Assembly: GCF_014638275.1 (NCBI RefSeq)
Contig: NZ_BMFJ01000003.1
Span: 171,795 to 235,794 of the forward strand
Direction: 5' to 3'
DNA from: Primorskyibacter flagellatus
GTDB lineage: Bacteria; Pseudomonadota; Alphaproteobacteria; Rhodobacterales; Rhodobacteraceae
Length of the DNA: 64,000 nucleotides
Shown in pieces: positions 43,821-51,525 of this stretch (positions within the stretch are counted from its first letter, which is position 1; every line of letters starts with the position of its first letter). Below the pieces are notes generated by a model. It saw only the letters and a program-made list of their open reading frames with translations. It searched no databases and was not told the DNA's origin. A program made the position numbers and the translations under genes.

Positions 43821-45827
43821 GTGAAAATCAAAACGCTTCTGATCGCCAACCGCGGCGAAATTGCCTGCCGGATCGCGCGCACCGCGCGGGCCAGCGGTAT
43901 CACCCCTGTCGGCGTGCATTCGCAGGCCGATGCCAATGCCCTGCATGTCCGCGAGATCGGCAAATCTGTCTGTATCGGTGCCGGGCCTGCATCCGAGAGC
44001 TATCTGAAAATCGACGCGGTGATTGCCGCTGCGCAATCGGTGGGCGCGGATGCGATCCATCCCGGTTACGGCTTTCTGGCCGAAAACCCCGATTTTGCCC
44101 GCGCGGTCGAAGCCGCCGGCATGATCTTCATGGGGCCGACGCCGGAAACGCTTGAACGTTTCGGCGACAAGGCCAGCGCCAAAGAGGCCGCCGTGGCGGC
44201 CAGCGTCCCGGTGATTTCGGGCGCCGAAGGTGCGCGGTCCGATCCCGAGCAGATTGCCGAGGAGGTGCGCCAAATGGGCCTGCCGGTGCTGCTCAAGGCT
44301 GTCGGCGGCGGTGGTGGGCGAGGGCAACGGCTCGTCACCGACGAAACCACGCTGGTCGAGGACATCGAAGGCGCGCTGCGCGAAGCAAAATCCACCTTCG
44401 GCTCCGAAGGGCTGCTGTTGGAGCGTTTCCTGCCCGAGGCGCGCCATGTTGAAGTGCAGATCGCAGGTGACGGCAAGGGCCATGTGGTGCATCTGTTCGA
44501 ACGCGATTGCACGCTTCAGCGCCGCCACCAGAAGGTCATCGAGGAAGCCCCGGCCTGGGGTCTGCCCCGGACGCTTATGGACGACATCGCGCGCGACGCG
44601 GTGCGCCTTGGTGAAACGCTGGACTATCGCGGTCTGGGCACGGTCGAATTTCTGGTCGCGGGGGACGAGTATTTCTTCCTTGAGGTGAACCCGCGCATTC
44701 AGGTGGAACATCCCGTCACCGAAGCGATCACCGGGCTGGACCTTGTCGCGCTTCACCTGCGGATTGCCGAAGGCGCGGGCCTTGGACTGGTGCAGGACGA
44801 TCTGACGATCAACGGCCACGCGGTCGAGGCGCGGCTTTACGCCGAAGATCCGGCGATGCAATTCGCCCCGTCGACGGGCACGCTCTCCACGCTCAGCCTG
44901 CCATCGGGCCTGCGCATCGACAGCGGCGTCGAGGAAGGCGATGCCGTCACGCCCTATTACGATCCGATGATCGCCAAGCTGATCGTGCACGCGCCCGACC
45001 GGGAAACCGCATTGGCACGTCTGGCCACGGCGCTTGATCATGTCGCGGTCGAAGGTGTCGAGACCAATCGCGCCTTTCTAACGGCGCTGGCGCGAAACCA
45101 TGAATTCGAACGGATGCAGGTGCATACCCGCTGGATCGACGGCAGGCTGGATGAGCTGACACAAGCACCCGGACTGACCCGCCCCGATCTGTGGAAAGCG
45201 ACCGCTGCCATTCTCTTCGTGACCCAGTCGCGCAGCGACACAAACGCCAATCCCTGGACCAACCGTGATGCCTTTACCGGCTGGCGGCTTGGCCTGGGCG
45301 GTGATGCGATTGAAGCGGGGCAGCGCGTGACGCTTACCGATTCTGACGAGGTATCCGAAGAACTGCGCATCGGCCCTGTCAAACCGGGCGCCAAGTACAC
45401 CGTCCATTCGGAAAACGGCGAGGCGCTGACACTGTCGGCATGTGAACTGACCCCGGGCCGTTGGCGTGTCGGCGAAGGCGACACCGTCCATCTGATCGAC
45501 GCGCGCCTGCACGCGGGCGTGATCGAACTGGACACGCCCGAAGGTCGCCTGGTCTTCCGCCCCGCCGCGCCCCTTGCTTTTGCCGGCGGCGATGCCGCGG
45601 CGGATCGCGCCGTGACCTCTCCGCTGACCGGAATGATTGTCGAAATCAAGGTCTCCGATGGTCAGAGCGTGGCCGAAGGCGAAGTGGTCGCGGTCATGGA
45701 ATCCATGAAACTCGAAATCTCGATCCGGGCGGCCGCGGCCGGGATCGCCAGCAATATATCCGTCTCGAATGGAGACATGGTCGATCGTGGCCAAGTCATC
45801 GCCGAGATTCTGCCATCCGAGGAGTGA
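43821..45827 (+). CDS. Acyl-CoA carboxylase alpha subunit (BC-BCCP fusion)
   Basis: 668 residues from a GTG start with GAGGAGCG upstream. Biotin carboxylase (1-450): TLLIANRGEIACRIAR, GGGGRGQRLV in the ATP-grasp loop, ERDCTLQRRHQKVIEEAP, EVNPRIQVEHPVTEA. Linker to about 595, then biotinyl domain VMESMKLEISI with biotin Lys near residue 630. Same architecture as the copy at 4269 but clearly divergent from it. It forms the third complete carboxylase with the beta subunit upstream. Confidence 0.94.
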   Translation: MKIKTLLIANRGEIACRIARTARASGITPVGVHSQADANALHVREIGKSVCIGAGPASESYLKIDAVIAAAQSVGADAIHPGYGFLAENPDFARAVEAAGMIFMGPTPETLERFGDKASAKEAAVAASVPVISGAEGARSDPEQIAEEVRQMGLPVLLKAVGGGGGRGQRLVTDETTLVEDIEGALREAKSTFGSEGLLLERFLPEARHVEVQIAGDGKGHVVHLFERDCTLQRRHQKVIEEAPAWGLPRTLMDDIARDAVRLGETLDYRGLGTVEFLVAGDEYFFLEVNPRIQVEHPVTEAITGLDLVALHLRIAEGAGLGLVQDDLTINGHAVEARLYAEDPAMQFAPSTGTLSTLSLPSGLRIDSGVEEGDAVTPYYDPMIAKLIVHAPDRETALARLATALDHVAVEGVETNRAFLTALARNHEFERMQVHTRWIDGRLDELTQAPGLTRPDLWKATAAILFVTQSRSDTNANPWTNRDAFTGWRLGLGGDAIEAGQRVTLTDSDEVSEELRIGPVKPGAKYTVHSENGEALTLSACELTPGRWRVGEGDTVHLIDARLHAGVIELDTPEGRLVFRPAAPLAFAGGDAAADRAVTSPLTGMIVEIKVSDGQSVAEGEVVAVMESMKLEISIRAAAAGIASNISVSNGDMVDRGQVIAEILPSEE

Positions 45828-45831
45828 TGAA

Positions 45832-46791
45832 ATGAGCGACTTTCCCAAATTCGTCGAGTTTCGCGAAGAAGGCCCGCGTGAGGGTTTTCAGATCGAAAAG
45901 AAGATTTATCCGATCGAAGAGCGGATCGAACTGATCGACATGCTCAGCGAAACCGGTCTGAAGCGCATTCAGGTTGGCAGTTTCGTCAGCCCGAAATACG
46001 TGCCGCAAATGGCCGACACCGGCGAGTTGTTCCAGCGTATCAAGCGCGAACCGGGCGTGAATTACACATCGCTGTGGCTGAACGACAAAGGGTTTCGCAA
46101 GGCCCTGACCGCGCATGACGTCGATATCGACCCGCGTCTGCTGTTCTATCCCTCCGAGGCATTCGCCCAATCGAACAACAATTGTTCCTCGGCGGAGATG
46201 CGGGAAAAACAACGTGACTGGGTCCGTCTTTACAAGGAAGAAGGATATACGGTCGACGCGGCCTATGTGATGACTGCCTTCGGCTGCAACCTCGAAGGCC
46301 CCATCCCCCAAGAACGCATCTTGGACGATTTCCGCTTCATTCTTCAGCTGTGCGAGGAAGAGGACATCCCCGTGCCGATCCTTGTGATCGCCGACACAAT
46401 GGGCTGGGGAAACCCCGAGGCGGTCAAACGCATGATCGGCGCCCTGCGCGAATTGGCGCCCGAGGCGCGCATCGGTATGCACATCCATGACACACGTGGG
46501 CTGGGGATCGCCAACGTTTATGCCGCCCTGTCGATGGGCGTGGACATGTTCGAAAGCTCGGTCGCCGGTCTTGGCGGCTGTCCTTTCGCGGGCCACGGCC
46601 ACGCCCGCGCCGCCGGCAACGTCTGCACCGAGGATGCAGTGTTCCTATGTCACGAACTGGGCATCGAAACCGGCATTGATCTGGACAAGCTGATCGCGGC
46701 GGCGCTCAAGGCCGAAGAAATCATCGGCGTGCCGCTGATGGGCCGGGTCATGCATACCGGCGGGTTGGACAAATACCGCAAGTCACGCTGA
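45832..46791 (+). CDS. HMG-CoA lyase-like protein
   Basis: 319 residues from ATG 45832. HMGL-like TIM barrel: the catalytic Arg region reads EEGPREGFQIEKK (RDGLQNE in HMG-CoA lyase, so Asp is Glu here), then VGSFVSPKYVPQMADT, metal ligands in MHIHDTRGLGIAN, and VAGLGGCPFAGHGHARAAGN with the active-site Cys loop. It should cleave a 3-hydroxy-3-methyl-dicarboxyl-CoA or a longer analogue to acetyl-CoA plus a keto acid. Its place after a carboxylase matches the liu/atu logic. Confidence 0.88.
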   Translation: MSDFPKFVEFREEGPREGFQIEKKIYPIEERIELIDMLSETGLKRIQVGSFVSPKYVPQMADTGELFQRIKREPGVNYTSLWLNDKGFRKALTAHDVDIDPRLLFYPSEAFAQSNNNCSSAEMREKQRDWVRLYKEEGYTVDAAYVMTAFGCNLEGPIPQERILDDFRFILQLCEEEDIPVPILVIADTMGWGNPEAVKRMIGALRELAPEARIGMHIHDTRGLGIANVYAALSMGVDMFESSVAGLGGCPFAGHGHARAAGNVCTEDAVFLCHELGIETGIDLDKLIAAALKAEEIIGVPLMGRVMHTGGLDKYRKSR

Positions 46792-46803
46792 GGGAGCAAG
46801 AAG

Positions 46804-47718
46804 ATGACAAAAGCACTTGACGGAAAGGTGGTTCTGGTCACCGGGGCCGGCGGTGGGATCGGGCGTGATATCGCCTTGATGGCAGCCGCAGAAGGCGCCG
46901 CCGTGGTGGTCAATGATCTGGGCGCATCCCTGAAAGGCACCGGTCAGACAGAAACTGCGGCGCAGAAAGTCGTCGAAGAGATCAAGGCGGCGGGCGGCGA
47001 TGCGATCGCCGATGGCGGCAACGTCAGCGATCCGGACGCCGCGCGCGCGATGATCGAGGCGGGTGTCAAGGAATTCGGCCGCATCGACGCGGTGGTGAAC
47101 AACGCCGGCATCCTGCGCGACGGGTTCTTCCACAAAATGACCTACGAGGATTTCGACGCGGTTGTGAAGGTCCATCTCTATGGCGCCTTCAACACCAGCC
47201 GTGCAGCGGCCGATTATTTCCGCGGACAAGAGGGCGGTGCTCTGGTGCACATGACCTCGACCTCGGGGCTGATCGGCAATCTGGCGCAGGCGAATTACGC
47301 GGCGGCAAAGCTGGGCATTGCGGCCTTCTCGAAATCGGTCGCGCTCGACCTGAAACGCTGGAACGTGCGGTCAAACTGCATCGCGCCCTTCGCCTGGAGC
47401 CGGATGATCTCGTCGATCAAGACAGACACCCCGGAACAGGTGGCACGGGTCGAAAAGATCAAGGAGATGACACCGGCCAAGGTTGCACCGATGGCCTGTT
47501 TCCTGATGAGCGACCGCGCGGCTGACGTGTCAGGACAAATCTTTGCGGTTCGCAAGAACGAGATCTTCCTGTTCAACCAGCCCCGCCCGGTGCGGTCGGT
47601 TCATTCCGATGATGGCTGGACCGCCGATGAAATCGCCGAGCGCGCCATTCCCGCGCTCAAATCACAGTTCACGCCGCTCGAAGTTTCGGCGGATGTCTTT
47701 TCGTGGGATCCGGTTTGA
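46804..47718 (+). CDS. SDR, MFE-2-like (3R)-hydroxyacyl-CoA dehydrogenase
   Basis: 304 residues. Cofactor motif TGAGGGIGRD, NDLGASLKGTGQTETAAQKV (a loop typical of the dehydrogenase domain of peroxisomal multifunctional enzyme 2), NNAGILRDGFF, and YAAAKLGIAAF with catalytic Tyr/Lys. NDLG after strand two suggests NAD. The extension after residue 240 (IFLFNQPRPVRSVHSDDGW) is also MFE-2-like. It pairs naturally with the MaoC-type hydratase four genes on, which would form the R-specific half of beta-oxidation. Confidence 0.88.
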   Translation: MTKALDGKVVLVTGAGGGIGRDIALMAAAEGAAVVVNDLGASLKGTGQTETAAQKVVEEIKAAGGDAIADGGNVSDPDAARAMIEAGVKEFGRIDAVVNNAGILRDGFFHKMTYEDFDAVVKVHLYGAFNTSRAAADYFRGQEGGALVHMTSTSGLIGNLAQANYAAAKLGIAAFSKSVALDLKRWNVRSNCIAPFAWSRMISSIKTDTPEQVARVEKIKEMTPAKVAPMACFLMSDRAADVSGQIFAVRKNEIFLFNQPRPVRSVHSDDGWTADEIAERAIPALKSQFTPLEVSADVFSWDPV

Positions 47719-48512
47719 TGGGAAAACGCAAAGAAAAAATCAGCTCCGACATTGCCTGGAGCACCTCTGACAAGATCAGCGTGCGTGGGCTCGATCTGCC
47801 CAACGAGATCCTGGGCCACATGAACCTCGGCGATCTGGCGTTTCTGCAGTTGACGGGTCGCAAGGCCACGCCCGAGGAAAGCCGCGTCTTTAACGCCATC
47901 GTCATTACCTTGGTCGAACATGGTATCACGCCCTCGGCCCTGGCGGCGCGGATGACCTATATGGGGGCGCCGGAATCGCTTCAGGCGGCTGTGGCGGCTG
48001 GCTTGTGCGGGCTGGGCACCGTCTTTGTCGGTTCTATGGAGGGTGCCTCGAAGATGCTTTACGAGGCACTGCCACAGGACAAGTTGGGCACCGGTGTCGA
48101 TCTGGATGCGCTGGCCGTCGAGACGGTGGAAAAATTCCGCGCCCGCAAGATGATCGTGCCGGGGCTGGGCCATCCGGTGCACAAGCCGGTCGATCCGCGC
48201 GCACCTCGCCTGTTCCAGATCGCTGCCGAGAACGGCAAGTCCGGTGAATACATCGAGTTGATCCAGAAAATTCAGGCCGTTGCCGAAGAAAAATCGGGTA
48301 AGATGCTGCCAATCAACGCCACCGGGGCGATCGGAGCGATCTGCTGTGAATTTGGCTTCCCCTGGAAGATCGTGCGGGGCTTTGGCGTCATGGCACGCGC
48401 CATCGGTCTGGTCGGTCATATCCTCGAAGAGAGCGAAAACCCGATTTCCTATGAGCTTTGGCAGCGTGCCGAGCAGGAAATTCTTGAAACGTCGGGTCCG
48501 GGAGCGAAGTAA
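47718..48512 (+). CDS. Citryl-CoA lyase-like, short citrate-synthase-fold protein
   Basis: 264 residues, much shorter than citrate synthase (about 430). Conserved citrate-synthase pieces: LVEHGITPSA (first His), GLGHPVHKPVDPRAPRL (second His), and GLVGHILEESENP near the end. Proteins of this short type are annotated as citryl-CoA lyases. The likely reaction is retro-Claisen cleavage of a citryl-CoA-like tertiary hydroxy-dicarboxyl-CoA, or the reverse condensation. ATG overlaps the SDR stop (TGATG). Adjacent carboxylase and HMG-lyase-like genes suggest a shared carboxylate intermediate (inference). Confidence 0.8.
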   Translation: MGKRKEKISSDIAWSTSDKISVRGLDLPNEILGHMNLGDLAFLQLTGRKATPEESRVFNAIVITLVEHGITPSALAARMTYMGAPESLQAAVAAGLCGLGTVFVGSMEGASKMLYEALPQDKLGTGVDLDALAVETVEKFRARKMIVPGLGHPVHKPVDPRAPRLFQIAAENGKSGEYIELIQKIQAVAEEKSGKMLPINATGAIGAICCEFGFPWKIVRGFGVMARAIGLVGHILEESENPISYELWQRAEQEILETSGPGAK

Positions 48513-48515
48513 CCG

Positions 48516-49679
48516 ATGCAGACGTCAGCCCCAGACACTCACACCGATCTGCGCGACGCCTTGCGCGCACTTTGCGCGCAGTTTCCGCCAGAGTATCATC
48601 GCAAGTTCGGCGAAGACGAAACCTACCCCGAGGAATTCGTCGATGCGCTGACCCGCGAGGGCTGGCTTGCCGCGATGATCCCAGAGGAATACGGTGGCTC
48701 GGGTCTGGGGTTGACCGAAGCCTCGATCATCATGGAGGAGGTGAACCGCTGCGGCGGAAACGCGGGCCATTGCCACGGGCAGATGTATAACATGGGCACG
48801 CTGCTGCGGCATGGTTCGGATGAGCAAAAGCAGACATACCTGCCCGGTATTGCCAGCGGCGCGTTGCGCCTGCAATCCATGGCCGTGACCGAACCGACAA
48901 CCGGGACCGACACCACCAAACTGAAGACCATCGCAGTCAAGAAGGGTGACCGGTATGAGATCAATGGCCAGAAGGTCTGGATCAGCCGTATCCAGCATTC
49001 TGACCTGATGATCTTGCTGGCCCGCACTACGCCGCTGAGCGAGGTCAAGAAAAAGTCGCAGGGCCTGTCGATCTTTATGGTCGATCTGAAAGAGGCAATC
49101 GGCAACGGGATGGAGGTCCGCCCCATCGCCAACATGCCCGGCCACGAAACCAATGAAGTGTTTTTCGACAACCTGGAAATCCCCGCCGAGAACCTGATCG
49201 GCACCGAGGGGCGCGGGTTTTACCATATTCTTGACGGGCTGAACGCCGAACGGACCCTGATTGCGGCGGAATGCATCGGTGATGGATACTGGTTCGTTGA
49301 CAAGGCCCGCGCCTATGCCGGCGACCGCGTGGTCTTTGACCGTCCCATCGGCCAGAACCAAGGTGTGCAATTCCCTATCGCCAGGTCCTATGTGAACATC
49401 GAGGCCGCCAATCTGATGCGCTTTGAAGCCTGCAGGCGGTTCGATGCCGGACTGGATTGTGGTGCACAGGCGAACATGGCCAAGCTGCTGGCTTCGGAAG
49501 CCAGCTGGGAAGCGGCCAATGCCTGCATCCAGACCCACGGCGGCTTCGGTTTCGCACGGGAGTACGATGTTGAGCGCAAGTTTCGCGAGGCGCGCCTCTA
49601 TCAGGTCGCCCCGATCTCGACCAACCTGATCCTGTCATATGTCGGAGAACATATCCTCGGCATGCCAAGATCGTTCTGA
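48516..49679 (+). CDS. Acyl-CoA dehydrogenase, subfamily ending LGMPRSF
   Basis: 387 residues, 3 nt after the lyase-like gene. FAD-site segment TEPTTGTDTTKLKT departs from TEPGAGSD, and YEINGQKVWISRIQHSD follows. Catalytic Glu is likely that in DGLNAERTLIAAE; the MCAD position reads VAPISTN. The C-terminus LSYVGEHILGMPRSF matches the subfamily at 39627 and 62960. The different FAD-site loop suggests a distinct acyl group. Confidence 0.9.
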   Translation: MQTSAPDTHTDLRDALRALCAQFPPEYHRKFGEDETYPEEFVDALTREGWLAAMIPEEYGGSGLGLTEASIIMEEVNRCGGNAGHCHGQMYNMGTLLRHGSDEQKQTYLPGIASGALRLQSMAVTEPTTGTDTTKLKTIAVKKGDRYEINGQKVWISRIQHSDLMILLARTTPLSEVKKKSQGLSIFMVDLKEAIGNGMEVRPIANMPGHETNEVFFDNLEIPAENLIGTEGRGFYHILDGLNAERTLIAAECIGDGYWFVDKARAYAGDRVVFDRPIGQNQGVQFPIARSYVNIEAANLMRFEACRRFDAGLDCGAQANMAKLLASEASWEAANACIQTHGGFGFAREYDVERKFREARLYQVAPISTNLILSYVGEHILGMPRSF

Positions 49680-49690
49680 AGGCTAGGATT

Positions 49691-50530
49691 ATGGGTGAGA
49701 TCGACCTTGACGCGCTGGCGCCCTGGCTGGGACGCACCGAGACCAAGGAAGATGTTCTGACGCACGGGCTGATCGACAAATTCCGCGCCACGCTCGGTCC
49801 GCATCTTTGGGACGGAGCGGGCGATGTCCCGCTGGGAATTCATTGGTGCCTTGCCCTTGATACCGTGCCAGCGACCGCCCTGTCAGAAGACGGCCATGCC
49901 GCGAGGGGTGGATTTCTGCCCCCTGTTCCGCTGCCCGCCCGCATGTGGGCTGGCGGCGATGTTACGCATATCGCGCCGCTGAAAATCGGCGAAATCATCA
50001 CCCGACGCTCTTCGATCAGGAATATTGTGGCCAAGCAGGGCCGTAGTGGACCATTGGTCTTTGTGACCGTCGAACATGAGTATCTGAGTGGCAACCGGCT
50101 TTTTATCCGGGAGCAGCAAACGATCGTTTATCGTGAGATTTCCACCCCCCGCACGGGCGAGAGCGCAGCTGACGCGGGTGACCCCAACACGCTTAGATCG
50201 ACGCTGACACCGGATCCTGTTCTTCTGTTTCGCTATTCGGCGCTGACGTTCAATGCCCATCGCATTCACTATGATTACGTCTACGCCACCGAAACCGAAG
50301 CCTATTCCGGACTTGTTGTGCATGGCCCATTGCAGGCCACGCTGCTTCTGAATCTGGCGGCGGGTGCGTTGAAAACATCGCCCCACCGGTTTTCGTTCCG
50401 TGGCCTCGCGCCACTCACCCTGCCCTGCGAATTGCAACTGCACAATGAAGGGACCGGCACCTCCGGGACAGTCTGGTGTCAGGATCAAAAAGGTCTTCGA
50501 AGCTTTTCCGCAGAGTACGCGGCCGTCTGA
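49691..50530 (+). CDS. MaoC/HTD2-like acyl-CoA hydratase (mesaconyl-C4-CoA hydratase type)
   Basis: 279 residues, double-hotdog dehydratase. The first hotdog has GIHWCLALDTVPATALSEDG and GFLPPVPLPARMWAGGDV, typical of mesaconyl-C4-CoA/3-methylfumaryl-CoA hydratases. The second hotdog has the catalytic motif SALTFNAHRIHYDYVYA with His and Asp, and HGPLQATLL. The family hydrates branched or dicarboxylic enoyl-CoA with R stereochemistry. It is the last gene of the eleven-gene operon and probable partner of the MFE-2-like SDR. Confidence 0.86.
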   Translation: MGEIDLDALAPWLGRTETKEDVLTHGLIDKFRATLGPHLWDGAGDVPLGIHWCLALDTVPATALSEDGHAARGGFLPPVPLPARMWAGGDVTHIAPLKIGEIITRRSSIRNIVAKQGRSGPLVFVTVEHEYLSGNRLFIREQQTIVYREISTPRTGESAADAGDPNTLRSTLTPDPVLLFRYSALTFNAHRIHYDYVYATETEAYSGLVVHGPLQATLLLNLAAGALKTSPHRFSFRGLAPLTLPCELQLHNEGTGTSGTVWCQDQKGLRSFSAEYAAV

Positions 50531-50572
50531 TCGGTCTTCTTCGGTAGCGAATTCAGTTGTTGACCAATTTTT

Positions 50573-50586
50573 CTAACATCTGTTAG
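50573..50586. promoter_or_regulatory. CTAAC-N4-GTTAG operator (ABC transporter operon)
   Basis: CTAACATCTGTTAG is a perfect 5-bp inverted repeat with a 4-nt spacer, inside TTTTTCTAACATCTGTTAGG. It lies 66 nt before the leader ORF and 43 nt after the previous operon, giving the importer operon its own regulated promoter. Confidence 0.72.
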
Positions 50587-50621
50587 GCTTCGCGGAGAGA
50601 CTTGGTAAATAAACCAGGCAA

Positions 50622-50639
50622 ACCTCTGAATTTAGAGGT
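50622..50639 (+). promoter_or_regulatory. Leader hairpin next to ribosome site
   Basis: ACCTCT-GAATTT-AGAGGT is a perfect 6-bp stem immediately before the strong ribosome site GGGAGGAGGA (50640-50649). The CCTC arm could also pair with the GAGG of the ribosome site, which would hide it. A role in translational control of the leader ORF and livG is inference. Confidence 0.45.
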
Positions 50640-50652
50640 GGGAGGAGGAACA

Positions 50653-50745
50653 ATGCGAGGAAAACTCGTAACCAACGAAAAACCGTGCGGTCAGGCTATG
50701 CGCGCCTCCATGAGGTGTGGGGCAAAAGCACGGGCCGCAACATGA
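50653..50745 (+). CDS. 30-residue leader ORF coupled to livG
   Basis: ATG 50653 follows the best ribosome site in the region (GGGAGGAGGAAC). The frame encodes 30 residues (starts MRGKLVTNEKPCGQAM, basic, three Cys) and its TGA overlaps the livG ATG (ATGA, 50742-50745). LivG itself has no good ribosome site, so its translation probably depends on ribosomes finishing this ORF. No family is recognised; the peptide may matter only as a translated leader. Confidence 0.55.
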   Translation: MRGKLVTNEKPCGQAMRASMRCGAKARAAT

Positions 50746-51521
50746 CCACGAATAACGGGCACGTATCCTCACCGCTTGCGGTGCGTGGTGCAACTTTGAA
50801 ATTTGGCGGTGTGACCGCGCTCGACGATGTGAGCATTTCTGTGGCCGACGATGAATTGCTTGCAATTATCGGACCGAACGGAGCCGGAAAAACATCACTT
50901 CTGAACGTGACTGCGGGCTTCTACCGTCCGCAGAAGGGCCGTGTCGAATTGTCCGGGCAGGACGTGACCGGCCTGCGTGTTGACCAGATCGCCCGGCGCG
51001 GTCTGGCGCGGACGTTTCAGGGCACCCATCTTTTTGCCGGGCAGACGGTGGTGGAAAACATTATGATCGGCCGCCACATGCTGATGAAATCGAATGTAGT
51101 CCAGGCTTTTTTCCAGTTCGGTCCCGTGATGCGCGAGGAATCGGAACATCGTGAAGCCGCAGAGGAGATCATCGATTTTCTCGAGATCGAGGCAATCCGC
51201 AACCGGCCCGTGGGCACGTTGGGGTATGGGTTGCGCAAGCGTGTCGATCTGGGCCGTGCATTGGCGCAGGAACCGTCGATCCTGCTGATGGATGAACCGA
51301 TGGCCGGCATGAACTCGGAGGAAAAAGAAGACCTGGCGCGCTTCATTCTCGATGTGCGCGAGGCGCGCAAGATTCCGGTAGTTCTGGTGGAGCACGACAT
51401 GGGCGTCGTGATGGACCTTGCCGACCGGATCGTGGTGCTGGATTTCGGGCGGGTCATCGCCGAAGGCACCCCGGAAGAAATCCAGAAGGACCCGGCTGTC
51501 ATAAAGGCATATCTGGGGTAG
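50742..51521 (+). CDS. livG: ABC transporter ATP-binding protein (LivG type)
   Basis: 259 residues from ATG 50742. Walker A GPNGAGKTS, Q-loop region RTFQGTHLFAGQTV, signature GTLGYGLRKRVDLGRALAQ (a variant of LSxGxxR), Walker B ILLMDEPMAGM, switch His in VLVEHDMG. It is the LivG branch of branched-chain-amino-acid-type importers, many of which carry organic acids or aromatics instead. It energises the LivH/LivM pore encoded downstream. Confidence 0.92.
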   Translation: MTTNNGHVSSPLAVRGATLKFGGVTALDDVSISVADDELLAIIGPNGAGKTSLLNVTAGFYRPQKGRVELSGQDVTGLRVDQIARRGLARTFQGTHLFAGQTVVENIMIGRHMLMKSNVVQAFFQFGPVMREESEHREAAEEIIDFLEIEAIRNRPVGTLGYGLRKRVDLGRALAQEPSILLMDEPMAGMNSEEKEDLARFILDVREARKIPVVLVEHDMGVVMDLADRIVVLDFGRVIAEGTPEEIQKDPAVIKAYLG

Positions 51522-51525
51522 CGGC

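Noticed and set aside
38919..43963. Minus-strand frames of over 500 codons at 38919-40646 and 42305-43963
   Set aside because: Both lie opposite genes with intact family motifs; translations are Gly/Arg/His-rich without domains.
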